64,000 nt of DNA from an uncultured Lachnospiraceae bacterium (GTDB lineage: Bacteria; Bacillota; Clostridia; Lachnospirales; Lachnospiraceae): contig ONNQ01000014.1 in assembly GCA_900319245.1 (NCBI GenBank), forward strand, positions 1 to 64,000, in the 5' to 3' direction. A program made the position numbers and the translations under genes. This document shows positions 28,144 through 36,068 of the stretch, one piece after another; positions within the stretch are counted from its first letter, which is position 1; each line of letters begins with the position of its first letter. The notes below the pieces were generated by a model. That model worked only from the letters and a program-made list of their open reading frames with translations, made no database searches and was not told the origin of the DNA.

Positions 28144-28173
28144 TTTTCCACAAATTAATCCACATTATCCACT
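28144..28173 (+). promoter_or_regulatory. Cluster of three DnaA-box-like 9-mers
   Basis: TTTTCCACA (28144), TAATCCACA (28156) and TTATCCACT (28165) each differ from the DnaA box TTATCCACA by one base. All face the same way within 30 bp of AT-rich DNA between the tRNA terminator and the minus-strand FtsK-like gene. Function unproven. Confidence 0.45.
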
Positions 28174-28194
28174 TTTTGAAATTGACCACATCGG

Positions 28195-29391
28195 TCATTT
28201 TCTAAATCTGGACAATATACCTTTTTGGGAACTGCGATCTCGCTGATCTTCCGGATCTTCATCCTCGATCTCATCAAAGATGGACTGCTTCCGGATGTTG
28301 ATATAGTTGCTCTTTAACGCCGTGATGATGCCGCGGACTTCCTTCGTAGTGACGGAGCCGGACTGGAGCATCTGGGGATCCGGATCTCTGCCGTCCATAT
28401 AGAGAAGGGATCCCTTGCGGGGCAGTGCCTCCGCACCTTTCTGATCAAGAAGCGCGACCGAATCGGATGCGCTCCGCACTTTCAGGCAGACCCGGGCAGG
28501 AAAACTCTCCTTGAGACCACGCAGACACGTGGGATTGGAGGAGGCGAGGATCAGGTGAATCCCGCAGGGACCTGCCAGCTGTGACAGGCGCAGGATATAG
28601 GCCATGGCTGCCTGCTTGTTGGAGGAAAAGAGCCTGTGATACTCCGTGATCATAATGATTTTATGGCGAAGGCTGCCGCCTCGCTCGTTATATTGGAAGA
28701 TATTGCGGCAGCGGGCTTCATAGAGAAGATCGCTGCGTCTCTCTACTTCCCGGCTCATCTCCGAGAGCATGGCCATGGAATTGCGGACAGAGGTGATCAC
28801 GTGACAATAGGGGAGCTCCGCATAGTCTTCAAAACCCAGATTGCCGGAGGAACAAAGGTAGAGTTCCATCTCTTCCGGCGTCTGGTGTACCAGAATGCTG
28901 AGTAGAAGACCTTCCAGAAATTCGTCCAAACCGCTGCTGGGGTTTCCGCCAATGAGAAGATGCGGGACATCTGTCAGTTCGTGCATGATGCAGTCCCGGT
29001 AGATGTTCATCCCGATGGCCAGAGGAAGACCCTGAGAGGATTCGAACTCGCGACTGGTGAGAAGATCGCCAAGCCAGACTTGATCGCGCTGCCAGGGAAT
29101 GTCGATGTAGATCCGCCCAGCGCGGCGGTAGACCTTGATATCTCTGCGCAGAAAGACGGCCTTATAGGTGGACTCCAGCTTAATGATACGGCTTGCGCTT
29201 CGCATGTCCGCAGGCTTAATGCCAAAGCGCGTCATCATGGGGCCCTGAATGCTCACATCCAACGTGCCCTTGATATCGTTCTCGGCCCAGAGATCGATCA
29301 GATCATCGATATAGGGCATGAGCGCCTGATCATTCCATCTTGTATGATATTTCAGAAGTTCCCTTGTCTTGGGAAGTATAAAAACTGCCAT
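28195..29391 (-). CDS. FtsK/SpoIIIE-like motor-domain protein with degenerate ATPase motifs
   Basis: 398 residues that follow the FtsK/SpoIIIE motor fold almost end to end. Matching segments are VSIQGPMMTRFGIKP (FtsK GPxVTRYE), the V-IDIPW segment, LPLAIGMNI--(ALGxDI), VPHLLIGG (MPHLLIAG), EVERRSDLLYEARCRNIFQYN (EMERRYxxxxxxxVRNIxxYN) and GPCGIHLILASSNP (RAxGIHLILATQRP). All catalytic sites are changed. Walker A reads GNPSSGLD (residues 149-156), losing the lysine. Walker B reads IIMITEYH, with T249 for the aspartate. The DPK motif is SSGN (181-184). There is no N-terminal membrane domain and no gamma winged helix. It is therefore probably a non-motor, regulatory or scaffold homologue. The ATG has GGAGAG upstream. 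A weak hairpin follows the stop. Function unknown. Confidence 0.8.
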   Translation of the reverse strand: MAVFILPKTRELLKYHTRWNDQALMPYIDDLIDLWAENDIKGTLDVSIQGPMMTRFGIKPADMRSASRIIKLESTYKAVFLRRDIKVYRRAGRIYIDIPWQRDQVWLGDLLTSREFESSQGLPLAIGMNIYRDCIMHELTDVPHLLIGGNPSSGLDEFLEGLLLSILVHQTPEEMELYLCSSGNLGFEDYAELPYCHVITSVRNSMAMLSEMSREVERRSDLLYEARCRNIFQYNERGGSLRHKIIMITEYHRLFSSNKQAAMAYILRLSQLAGPCGIHLILASSNPTCLRGLKESFPARVCLKVRSASDSVALLDQKGAEALPRKGSLLYMDGRDPDPQMLQSGSVTTKEVRGIITALKSNYINIRKQSIFDEIEDEDPEDQRDRSSQKGILSRFRK

Positions 29392-29480
29392 GGTACTCTC
29401 CGTTCCGGAGCGCGCAGCGCGGCGGTGTGAGGAGAAATCCGCGCCTGGAAGCGGCTTCTCTTTTGGCCGCTATGCTCCTT

Positions 29481-29516
29481 AAGAAAAAGCGCGGTACGCA
29501 TAAAGAAGGCGTACCG
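29481..29516 (-). terminator. Early hairpin-T-run on the leader of the FtsK-like gene
   Basis: Read on the minus strand, CGGTACGC and GCGTACCG form a perfect 8-bp stem followed by CGCTTTTTCTT. It sits only a few bases after the predicted minus-strand start, about 90 bases before the FtsK-like ATG, so it could act as an attenuator. Confidence 0.5.
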
Positions 29517-29524
29517 ACATTTGG

Positions 29525-29533
29525 ATTATATCA
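29525..29533 (-). promoter_or_regulatory. Extended -10 promoter for the FtsK-like gene
   Basis: TGATATAAT on the minus strand is a perfect extended -10. No good -35 is seen. It is divergent from, and only about 15 bp away from, the plus-strand extended -10 at 29549. Confidence 0.5.
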
Positions 29534-29548
29534 TGTTTACGTCGAGCA

Positions 29549-29557
29549 TGGTATAAT
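29549..29557 (+). promoter_or_regulatory. Extended -10 promoter for the HAD phosphatase gene
   Basis: TGGTATAAT is a perfect extended -10, 40 bases before the ATG at 29597. No clear -35. Confidence 0.6.
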
Positions 29558-29596
29558 TATCCATACTGACCAAAAGGCATAAAGGAGACAATAGGG

Positions 29597-30415
29597 ATGA
29601 TCAAAATGATCGGCCTTGACCTTGACGGCACATTGCTGACAAGGGATAAGAGACTGACGAAGGAAAACAGCGATGTTTTGGCCGAAGCGGCGCGCAGGGG
29701 TATTCATATCGTGCCGGTGACAGGGCGTCCCCTGTCGGGGCTGCCTGCGGCGGTGGAGGCGCTTCCGTTCATACGCTATGCGATCACGTCCAATGGGGCC
29801 GTCCTAACGGACAGAGCCGAGGGCAAAACGATCCGGGCGCGCCTTATGTGCAAAGAGACCGCGATGGAAGTGCTCGCAGCTGCGCAGGGAGACGATATCA
29901 TCCGTGAGTTTTTTACAGAAGGGCGTGGATTTCATGACCCGCAGACACACAGGCTTTTATGGAACCGGTTTGCGGGAACGCCGATCCTCGATTATCTGAG
30001 AAAGAGCCGGACACAGGTGGAGGATCTGCATCAGTGCCTTGGAGATCAGAACGACGGTATTGAGAACATCTCTATTATGTGCGCGTCCCCGGCCCAGAGA
30101 GGAGACGTGCTTTCCAGAGTTTCCTGCATCGACGGGATCCGCATCATTTTTCCCTGGCCGACGGACCTCGAGATCACAGCCCGGGACGCGGATAAGGGAG
30201 ACGCTTTCCTGGATCTGGCGGATATGCTCGGCATTGCGGCGAGCGAAGTGATGGCCATGGGCGATGGCAACAACGATCTGGGACTCATGAGAGCGGCGGG
30301 ACTCTCGGTTGCGATGGGAAACTCGAATGAAGAAGTGCTTGCGGCCGCAGACCATGTGACCGCGGACAACGAGCACGACGGCGTTGCGGAGGCGATTCGA
30401 AAGTTTGTCCTATAG
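29597..30415 (+). CDS. Cof-type HAD-superfamily phosphatase
   Basis: Cytosolic haloacid-dehalogenase hydrolase, Cof/type IIB subfamily, acting on small phosphorylated metabolites; the exact substrate cannot be read from sequence. Motif I is DLDGT with D8 and D10. Motif II lies near VTGR. The C2 cap covers about residues 85-190. Motif IV is GDGNNDLGLM. 272 residues. AAAGGAG is upstream. It is followed 15 bases later by the ADP-ribosylglycohydrolase fusion gene, so the two are likely cotranscribed. Confidence 0.88.
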   Translation: MIKMIGLDLDGTLLTRDKRLTKENSDVLAEAARRGIHIVPVTGRPLSGLPAAVEALPFIRYAITSNGAVLTDRAEGKTIRARLMCKETAMEVLAAAQGDDIIREFFTEGRGFHDPQTHRLLWNRFAGTPILDYLRKSRTQVEDLHQCLGDQNDGIENISIMCASPAQRGDVLSRVSCIDGIRIIFPWPTDLEITARDADKGDAFLDLADMLGIAASEVMAMGDGNNDLGLMRAAGLSVAMGNSNEEVLAAADHVTADNEHDGVAEAIRKFVL

Positions 30416-30430
30416 AGAGGAGCGAAGAAT

Positions 30431-32314
30431 ATGTATGGAGCAATACTGGGGGATATCATCGGAAGCCCGTATGAATTTGACCAAAATAATATTAAGACGA
30501 CGGATTTTGCGCTCTTTTCAGAGCGGTCCGAGTTTACAGACGACAGCATTATGACGCTGGCGGTAGCGGAAGCGCTGATGAACTGCGGCATTGACGCCGA
30601 CGAGGAGACGATGAAAAAGGCGCTGGTCGAAGCGATGAAAAAGTACGGCCGCAGGTATCCCTTCGCCGGCTACGGCGTGAATTTCAGCATGTGGCTGGAA
30701 CAGGAAAACCCCAAGCCCTACAACAGCTTTGGCAACGGAAGCGCGATGCGCGTATCGCCGGTCGCCTGGCTCTGCCAGGAGAATCTGCAGCAGATGCTGC
30801 AGATCGCAGCGATCACAGCGGTCGTCTCCCACAATCATCCGGAGGGAATCAAGGGCGCGCAGGCGACGGCGGCCGTCATATTCATGGCCCTGCACGGCGC
30901 CTCCAAGGCGGAGATCAAGGATACGATCACGAAGGCGTTTGGCTATGATTTGTCCAGGAGCTGCGACGAGATCCGCCCCACCTATCACCATGTGGAATCC
31001 TGTCAGGAGACTGTGCCGCAGGCAATCTGCGCGTTTTTAGAAGGCGACAGCTTTGAGAGCGTGATCCGCCTTTCTGTATCGCTCGGCGGCGATTCCGATA
31101 CGCTGACCTGCATTGCAGGCAGTATGGCCGAGGCTTTTTATGGGGTCCCGGAGGATCTCAAGCAGGAAGCGCGAGAGAGACTCTCAGACGATCTGCGGGC
31201 CGTTTTGGACCGGTTTGATCAAAAGATCGAGGAAGATAAGATCGCAAGAGAGAAGGATCCCGCGCGGATGCAGGCGTGGAAGAACGCCCTGACAGCGCCT
31301 GCGAAGTCGAGGCCCGTCAAGCTGTCTTTTGCCGGCAGTGAGGAAGTGGAAAAGAGTCTTGCCGCGCTGGCGCAGGATCGAACCAAAGAGCATCTGGTGC
31401 AGTGCCTGGAAGCGCTGCGAAAAGCCATGCATGCAGGCGGACACGTCCTGTTTCCGGTGCAGCCTTTTACACCCCAGGGAGGCGCCAAGACGCCGGCCAG
31501 AGCCCTTCGTGTGAAGCTCCTGTCGACCAAGGACGGCCGAACCTGGCAGGTCGCGTATACCAGTGAGGGCGCCTACAAGAGCGGACGCTCCGCGAAAGAG
31601 CCGGCCATAGGCGCGCCGATCAGGAAAGCGCTGGAGCAGTATACGGCGCAGGCGCCGGCGGGTAATCGGGCACCCGACAAGATCAACGGCATTGTGCTCA
31701 ATCCCGAGAAGAATCCGTTGTTCCTGGACCGCAAGGTAATCGAACAGATCATGAAGGTGGAAGAAGCAGCCAAGCGCGCAGCCAAGAGCGGCATTCTGGT
31801 CACCAAGGGCGACATCACGAAGGTAAAGGCGGACTGCATCGTCAATGCGGCCAACACGTCCCTTCTGGGCGGCGGTGGCGTTGACGGAGCCATCCATAGG
31901 GCAGCGGGCCCGGGGCTCCTTGCGGAGTGCAGAACGCTGGACGGCTGCCATACCGGCGAAGCCAAGATCACAGGCGGATATAACCTGCCGGCCAAATACG
32001 TGATCCATACGGTGGGCCCAATCTATGACGGCGATGAGGAGGACCCGATCCTTTTGGCCTCCTGTTATACGAATTCGCTGGAGCTGGCCAGACAGAAGGG
32101 GCTTCACAGCATAGTGTTCCCCAATATTTCGACCGGCGTGTACGGCTACCCCAAGGCGGAGGCTGCGCAGATCGCCATGAATACGGTCGGAAAGTGGCTG
32201 GCGGCGCATAAGGACTATGTCATGCATGTGGTCATGTGCTGTTTTGACCAGGAGAATTATGCGCTGTATGAAAAGATTGTAAAGGACAGAGGCGAGAACG
32301 CGCCCAAGAATTGA
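30431..32314 (+). CDS. ADP-ribosylglycohydrolase / SseB-like / macrodomain fusion protein
   Basis: A 627-residue cytosolic protein with three parts. Residues 1 to about 265 are an ADP-ribosylglycohydrolase of the DraG/ARH fold, with GAILGDIIGSPYE, the metal motif TDDS (36-39) and GGDSDT (219-224). Residues about 300-405 resemble an SseB domain (GGHVLFPVQPF, GRTWQVAYTSEGAYKSG). Residues about 450-620 are a MacroD-type macrodomain: GDIT at 460-463, NAAN at 472-475, GGGGVDGAIHRAAG, and the AKITGGYNLPAKYVIHTVGP region. Both hydrolase-type domains look intact. Known relatives remove ADP-ribose from proteins or process O-acetyl-ADP-ribose. No ADP-ribosyltransferase lies nearby. The combined architecture suggests a multi-substrate de-ADP-ribosylation enzyme. 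Confidence 0.85.
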   Translation: MYGAILGDIIGSPYEFDQNNIKTTDFALFSERSEFTDDSIMTLAVAEALMNCGIDADEETMKKALVEAMKKYGRRYPFAGYGVNFSMWLEQENPKPYNSFGNGSAMRVSPVAWLCQENLQQMLQIAAITAVVSHNHPEGIKGAQATAAVIFMALHGASKAEIKDTITKAFGYDLSRSCDEIRPTYHHVESCQETVPQAICAFLEGDSFESVIRLSVSLGGDSDTLTCIAGSMAEAFYGVPEDLKQEARERLSDDLRAVLDRFDQKIEEDKIAREKDPARMQAWKNALTAPAKSRPVKLSFAGSEEVEKSLAALAQDRTKEHLVQCLEALRKAMHAGGHVLFPVQPFTPQGGAKTPARALRVKLLSTKDGRTWQVAYTSEGAYKSGRSAKEPAIGAPIRKALEQYTAQAPAGNRAPDKINGIVLNPEKNPLFLDRKVIEQIMKVEEAAKRAAKSGILVTKGDITKVKADCIVNAANTSLLGGGGVDGAIHRAAGPGLLAECRTLDGCHTGEAKITGGYNLPAKYVIHTVGPIYDGDEEDPILLASCYTNSLELARQKGLHSIVFPNISTGVYGYPKAEAAQIAMNTVGKWLAAHKDYVMHVVMCCFDQENYALYEKIVKDRGENAPKN

Positions 32315-32335
32315 CAATAGAAAATGGAAATAGTA

Positions 32336-32465
32336 GAAGGGGATGTCGCATGAAGCGAAGGATTCGATCCTTTCGCGGGTGCGGCAAGCCCCTTCAAAAT
32401 TGCATTGAAATCGCGGGATTCCCATAGATCCTGACGCTTATTTCAAAGCAATTTTTCCGGGGCTT
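32336..32465. repeat. Two overlapping, mutually exclusive long hairpins
   Basis: Hairpin 1 pairs GAAGGGG (32336-32342) with CCCCTTC (32389-32395) around TGTCGCA/TGCGGCA and GCGAAGGAT/ATCCTTTCGC. Hairpin 2 pairs AAGCCCC (32386-32392) with GGGGCTT (32459-32465) around AAAATTGC/GCAATTTT and TTGAAAT/ATTTCAA. The CCCC tract is shared, so the two cannot form together. The element lies between convergent genes and may serve as a bidirectional terminator or a structured RNA. Confidence 0.75.
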
Positions 32466-32476
32466 ACCGCTCCCGC

Positions 32477-33379
32477 TCAGAATGTCTCAAGCAGCGCCTC
32501 GACCTCGGGCCTTGTCGCAAGATCGGGTGAGAACGCACTGGCGCTTCCGGTGGCAAGTCCCATGCGGAAGGCCTTGTGGAAGTCCTCTGTCTCCAGATAG
32601 CCGCTGACAAAGCCGGCCACCATGGAATCGCCGGCGCCAACGGAATTGACGAGGGTTCCCTTGGGCGCGGGGCTCTTAAAGACCTCGCCCTTTTCAGAGA
32701 TGAAGACAGCGCCTTCGCCGGCCATGGAGATCAGGACGTTCTGCGCGCCTTCCTCCTGGAGCTTTCTGGCGTAGGGGATCACTTCGTCCTGGGTGCGGAG
32801 CGTGACGCCGTAGATCGCGCCGAGCTCGTGGTTGTTGGGCTTGATCAGCCAGGGGTGATAGCGGAGCACCTTGGTGAGAAGGTCTCTCTCGGCGTCGACG
32901 ATAATGCGGATGCCCTTGCCTTCCAGTCTCTTCATGATGCGCTCATAGACGTCCTGGGGGAGCGTATTGGGAACGCTGCCGGAAATGATCAGGATGTCGC
33001 CGGCTACAAGACTGTCGAGCTTGGCATAAAGCTTGTCGATGTCCTCGTCCGTAATGCGGGGGCCCTGGCCGTTGATCTCTGTCTCCTCATCGGATTTCAT
33101 CTTGACATTGATGCGGGAAAGACCTTCCTTCACGCGGATAAAGTCCGTTCCGCATCCAAATCCCTTCATCAGATCCTCGATATCTTCCCCCGTAAAACCT
33201 GCCATAAATCCGAGCGCAACGCTGTCGTGCCCAAGGTTCGACAGTACGATGGAGACATTGATGCCCTTGCCGCCGGGCAGGATATTCTCGTAATAGGTGC
33301 GGTTGATCACACCGGCCTTAAAATTGTTCACCCTGACAATGTAATCGAGAGAGGGGTTAAATGTAACAGTATAGATCAT
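32477..33379 (-). CDS. fruK: 1-phosphofructokinase (PfkB family)
   Basis: Phosphorylates fructose 1-phosphate to fructose 1,6-bisphosphate. The N-terminus MIYTVTFNPSLDY is typical of the FruK/LacC branch. The GGKGINVS substrate loop and the catalytic VGAGDSMVAGF near the C-terminus are intact. The frame is open 114 bases further upstream, but the ATG at 33379 has AAGGAGG before it and begins at the domain edge, giving 300 residues. No fruR or fructose PTS gene is adjacent. Tagatose-6-phosphate kinase activity is a possible alternative. Confidence 0.87.
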   Translation of the reverse strand: MIYTVTFNPSLDYIVRVNNFKAGVINRTYYENILPGGKGINVSIVLSNLGHDSVALGFMAGFTGEDIEDLMKGFGCGTDFIRVKEGLSRINVKMKSDEETEINGQGPRITDEDIDKLYAKLDSLVAGDILIISGSVPNTLPQDVYERIMKRLEGKGIRIIVDAERDLLTKVLRYHPWLIKPNNHELGAIYGVTLRTQDEVIPYARKLQEEGAQNVLISMAGEGAVFISEKGEVFKSPAPKGTLVNSVGAGDSMVAGFVSGYLETEDFHKAFRMGLATGSASAFSPDLATRPEVEALLETF

Positions 33380-33616
33380 ATGCGATCCTGCCTCCTTTAT
33401 TTTCTGCTTGATTACGGCGATGCCCTGAGCCTTATGTGATCGCTGCGGCGCGATCAACCCGGCCTCCGAAGTCGTCTGCGGATCCATCACCATGAACAGT
33501 ATACAAAGTCATTGTATCATTCCCAAATCTGCGAGTCAACAATCTGCACATAATGTAGACGAATAATGGGCCAAAATAGTGAATATTGCACAAAACCGGA
33601 ATTCCCGTGATCCAAA

Positions 33617-33645
33617 TAGACAAAAACTGTGGGGCTGGATATAAT
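33617..33645 (+). promoter_or_regulatory. Sigma-A promoter for feoAB
   Basis: TAGACA at 33617-33622, a 17-bp spacer and TATAAT at 33640-33645, ending 38 bases before the ATG. No convincing Fur box was recognised. Confidence 0.75.
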
Positions 33646-33683
33646 ACAGTGTAGAAAAACTATGCATCCAGAACGGAGAGAAT

Positions 33684-36059
33684 ATGACAATCAAAGATAT
33701 GGGAATCGGCCAGACCGGTTTTATCACGGAAGTGGGCGGCAAAGGCGCTCTGCGGCAGCATTTCCTCGACATGGGTATGATTCCCGGAACAGTAGTAAAG
33801 GTAGTGAAATATGCCCCGATGGGCGATCCGGTACAGCTTGCTGTGCACGGCTATGACCTGACATTAAGGCTCGACGATGCGGATCAGATCCAGGTGACGC
33901 TTCTTCCTGACGGGGTGAACGCCGATGAGGAAAAACGGGATCAAGCGCCCGCATCTGAAGCTTTGAACGAGCACGTCGATCACCCGGGACTTGGCGAGGG
34001 CGGGCGCTATCATGACGCCGCGTCGGCACAGGCGCTGCCGGAAGGAACGCAGATCACGTTTGCCCTGGCGGGCAACCAGAACAGCGGAAAGACGACGCTC
34101 TTTAACCAGCTGACAGGCTCCAACCAGCACGTCGGTAACTTCCCCGGCGTGACAGTCGATCGAAAAGACGGAATGATCCGCGGAAAAGAGAACACACTTG
34201 TGACGGACCTTCCCGGCATCTATTCTATGTCCCCTTACAGCAGCGAAGAGCTCGTCACCAGGCAGTTCATTCTAAGGGAACATCCCAAGGGGATCATCAA
34301 TATTGCCGACGCGACCAATATAGAGCGAAATCTGTACCTGACGATGCAGCTGATGGAGCTGGACGTCCCTATGGTACTGGCCCTCAATATGATGGACGAA
34401 ATGCGCGGGAACGGCGGCAGCATCCGGATCAATACAATGGAAGAAATGCTGGGGATTCCCGTCGTTCCGATTGCGGCGGCCTCCAATGAGGGCATTGATG
34501 AATTGATCAGCCATGCCATGCACGTGGCCTATTATCAGGAGAAGCCCAAGAGGCAGGACTTCTGCGATTCGGATGACTACGGCGGCGCTGTGCACCGCTG
34601 TATCCACGCCATCATGCATCTGATCGAAGATCACTGTAAGGCGGCGGATATTCCGATCCGCTTTGCGGCCAATAAGGTGATCGAGGGAGACCAGCGGGTC
34701 ATTGACGCCTTAAAACTCGATGAAAATGAAAAAGTCACTTGCAGGCATTTGATCAAACAGATGGAGAAAGAAAGGGGACTCGACCGGGCGGCTGCGATCG
34801 CGGATATGCGCTATTCGTATATCGGCAAGGTCTGCAACGCGGCCGTTGTCAAACCCAAGGAGAGCATAGAGAGAAAAAGAAGCCTGAAAATGGATGCGAT
34901 CCTGACCGGGCGCTATACGGCAATCCCGTGCTTTATCGGGATTATGGCAGCCGTATTTTTCCTCACCTTCAATGTGATCGGAGACGCGCTGCAGCAGCTG
35001 CTGGAAGCGGGCATCGATGCGCTGGCGGTGAGAGTAGACGCAGCGCTGACGGCGTTTCATGTCAACGAGGTGCTGCATTCTTTGATCATCGACGGAATTT
35101 TCAACGGCGTGGGAAGCGTGCTCAGCTTCCTGCCGCTGATCGTCGTGCTCTTTTTCTTCCTGTCGCTCCTGGAAGACAGCGGGTATATGGCCAGAATCGC
35201 ATTTGTCATGGACAAGCCGCTGAGAAGGATCGGCCTTTCGGGGCGCAGTATTGTCCCCATGCTGGTGGGGTTTGGCTGTACGGTGCCGGGCGTCATGGCG
35301 ACCAGAACGCTGCCCTCGGAGAGAGACAGGAAAATGACCATTCTCCTTACGCCGTATATGAGCTGCAATGCCAAAATGCCGATTTACGGACTCTTCGCCG
35401 CGGCTTTCTTTGGAGGGCACAAGGGGCTGATCTTCATGCTGATGTATATCATTGGCATCCTGTTCGGTATTCTCATGGCGTGGATCTTCCGCAAGCTCTT
35501 CTTTAAGGGAGAAGCGGTGCCATTCGTCATGGAGCTGCCCAACTATCGCATGCCCAGAGCCGGCAATGTGGCGAGGCTTCTGTGGGAGAAGGCGCGCGAT
35601 TTCATTGAGAGGGCTTTCTCCGTCATCTTCATCGCGACGCTAGTCATCTGGTTCTTACAGACCTTCAATCTGCAGCTGAACATGGTGACGGATTCCAAGG
35701 ACAGCATTCTCGCGACAGTGGCGGGCGTCGTATCGCCGCTCCTGCGCCCTCTGGGATTTGGGGACTGGCGGATCTGCGTCGCACTCATCGCCGGATTTAT
35801 GGCCAAGGAGAGCGTGGTCTCCACCCTGACAGTGCTGTTTGGATCCATCGCGGGTCTGCAGGCGGCGCTGAGCCCGTCCGCAGCCCTGGGGCTTCTGATC
35901 TTTTGCCTTTTGTACACGCCTTGCGTGGCCGCTGTCTCTTCGTTTAAAAGAGAGCTCGGCAGCAAATGGGCGCTGGGGATTGTGGCAGAGCAGTGCGCGG
36001 TGGCATGGCTAGCGGCGTTTATAGTCAGAATTGTCTGTCTGGCTGTTGGATTGGCGTGA
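33684..36059 (+). CDS. feoB: Ferrous iron transporter, FeoA-FeoB fusion
   Basis: Inner-membrane Fe(II) uptake protein with a cytosolic G-protein domain. The first about 75 residues are a FeoA-like SH3 domain (IGQTGFITEVGGKGALRQHF). After a polar linker comes the FeoB GTPase with G1 GNQNSGKTTLFN from residue 130, the switch region VGNFPGVTVD, G3 DLPG and G4 NMMD. The membrane Gate regions follow from about residue 410. FeoA and FeoB are separate proteins in most bacteria. 791 residues. The 3' end faces tmcAL with only nine bases between stop codons. Confidence 0.93.
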   Translation: MTIKDMGIGQTGFITEVGGKGALRQHFLDMGMIPGTVVKVVKYAPMGDPVQLAVHGYDLTLRLDDADQIQVTLLPDGVNADEEKRDQAPASEALNEHVDHPGLGEGGRYHDAASAQALPEGTQITFALAGNQNSGKTTLFNQLTGSNQHVGNFPGVTVDRKDGMIRGKENTLVTDLPGIYSMSPYSSEELVTRQFILREHPKGIINIADATNIERNLYLTMQLMELDVPMVLALNMMDEMRGNGGSIRINTMEEMLGIPVVPIAAASNEGIDELISHAMHVAYYQEKPKRQDFCDSDDYGGAVHRCIHAIMHLIEDHCKAADIPIRFAANKVIEGDQRVIDALKLDENEKVTCRHLIKQMEKERGLDRAAAIADMRYSYIGKVCNAAVVKPKESIERKRSLKMDAILTGRYTAIPCFIGIMAAVFFLTFNVIGDALQQLLEAGIDALAVRVDAALTAFHVNEVLHSLIIDGIFNGVGSVLSFLPLIVVLFFFLSLLEDSGYMARIAFVMDKPLRRIGLSGRSIVPMLVGFGCTVPGVMATRTLPSERDRKMTILLTPYMSCNAKMPIYGLFAAAFFGGHKGLIFMLMYIIGILFGILMAWIFRKLFFKGEAVPFVMELPNYRMPRAGNVARLLWEKARDFIERAFSVIFIATLVIWFLQTFNLQLNMVTDSKDSILATVAGVVSPLLRPLGFGDWRICVALIAGFMAKESVVSTLTVLFGSIAGLQAALSPSAALGLLIFCLLYTPCVAAVSSFKRELGSKWALGIVAEQCAVAWLAAFIVRIVCLAVGLA

Positions 36060-36068
36060 TACGCCTGA

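Noticed and set aside
27856..28158. A 100-codon open frame running through the tRNA-Ala gene and its terminator
   Set aside because: It starts in the -35 of the tRNA promoter and its internal sequence is the translation of the tRNA itself; it has no ribosome binding site and no protein-like pattern.
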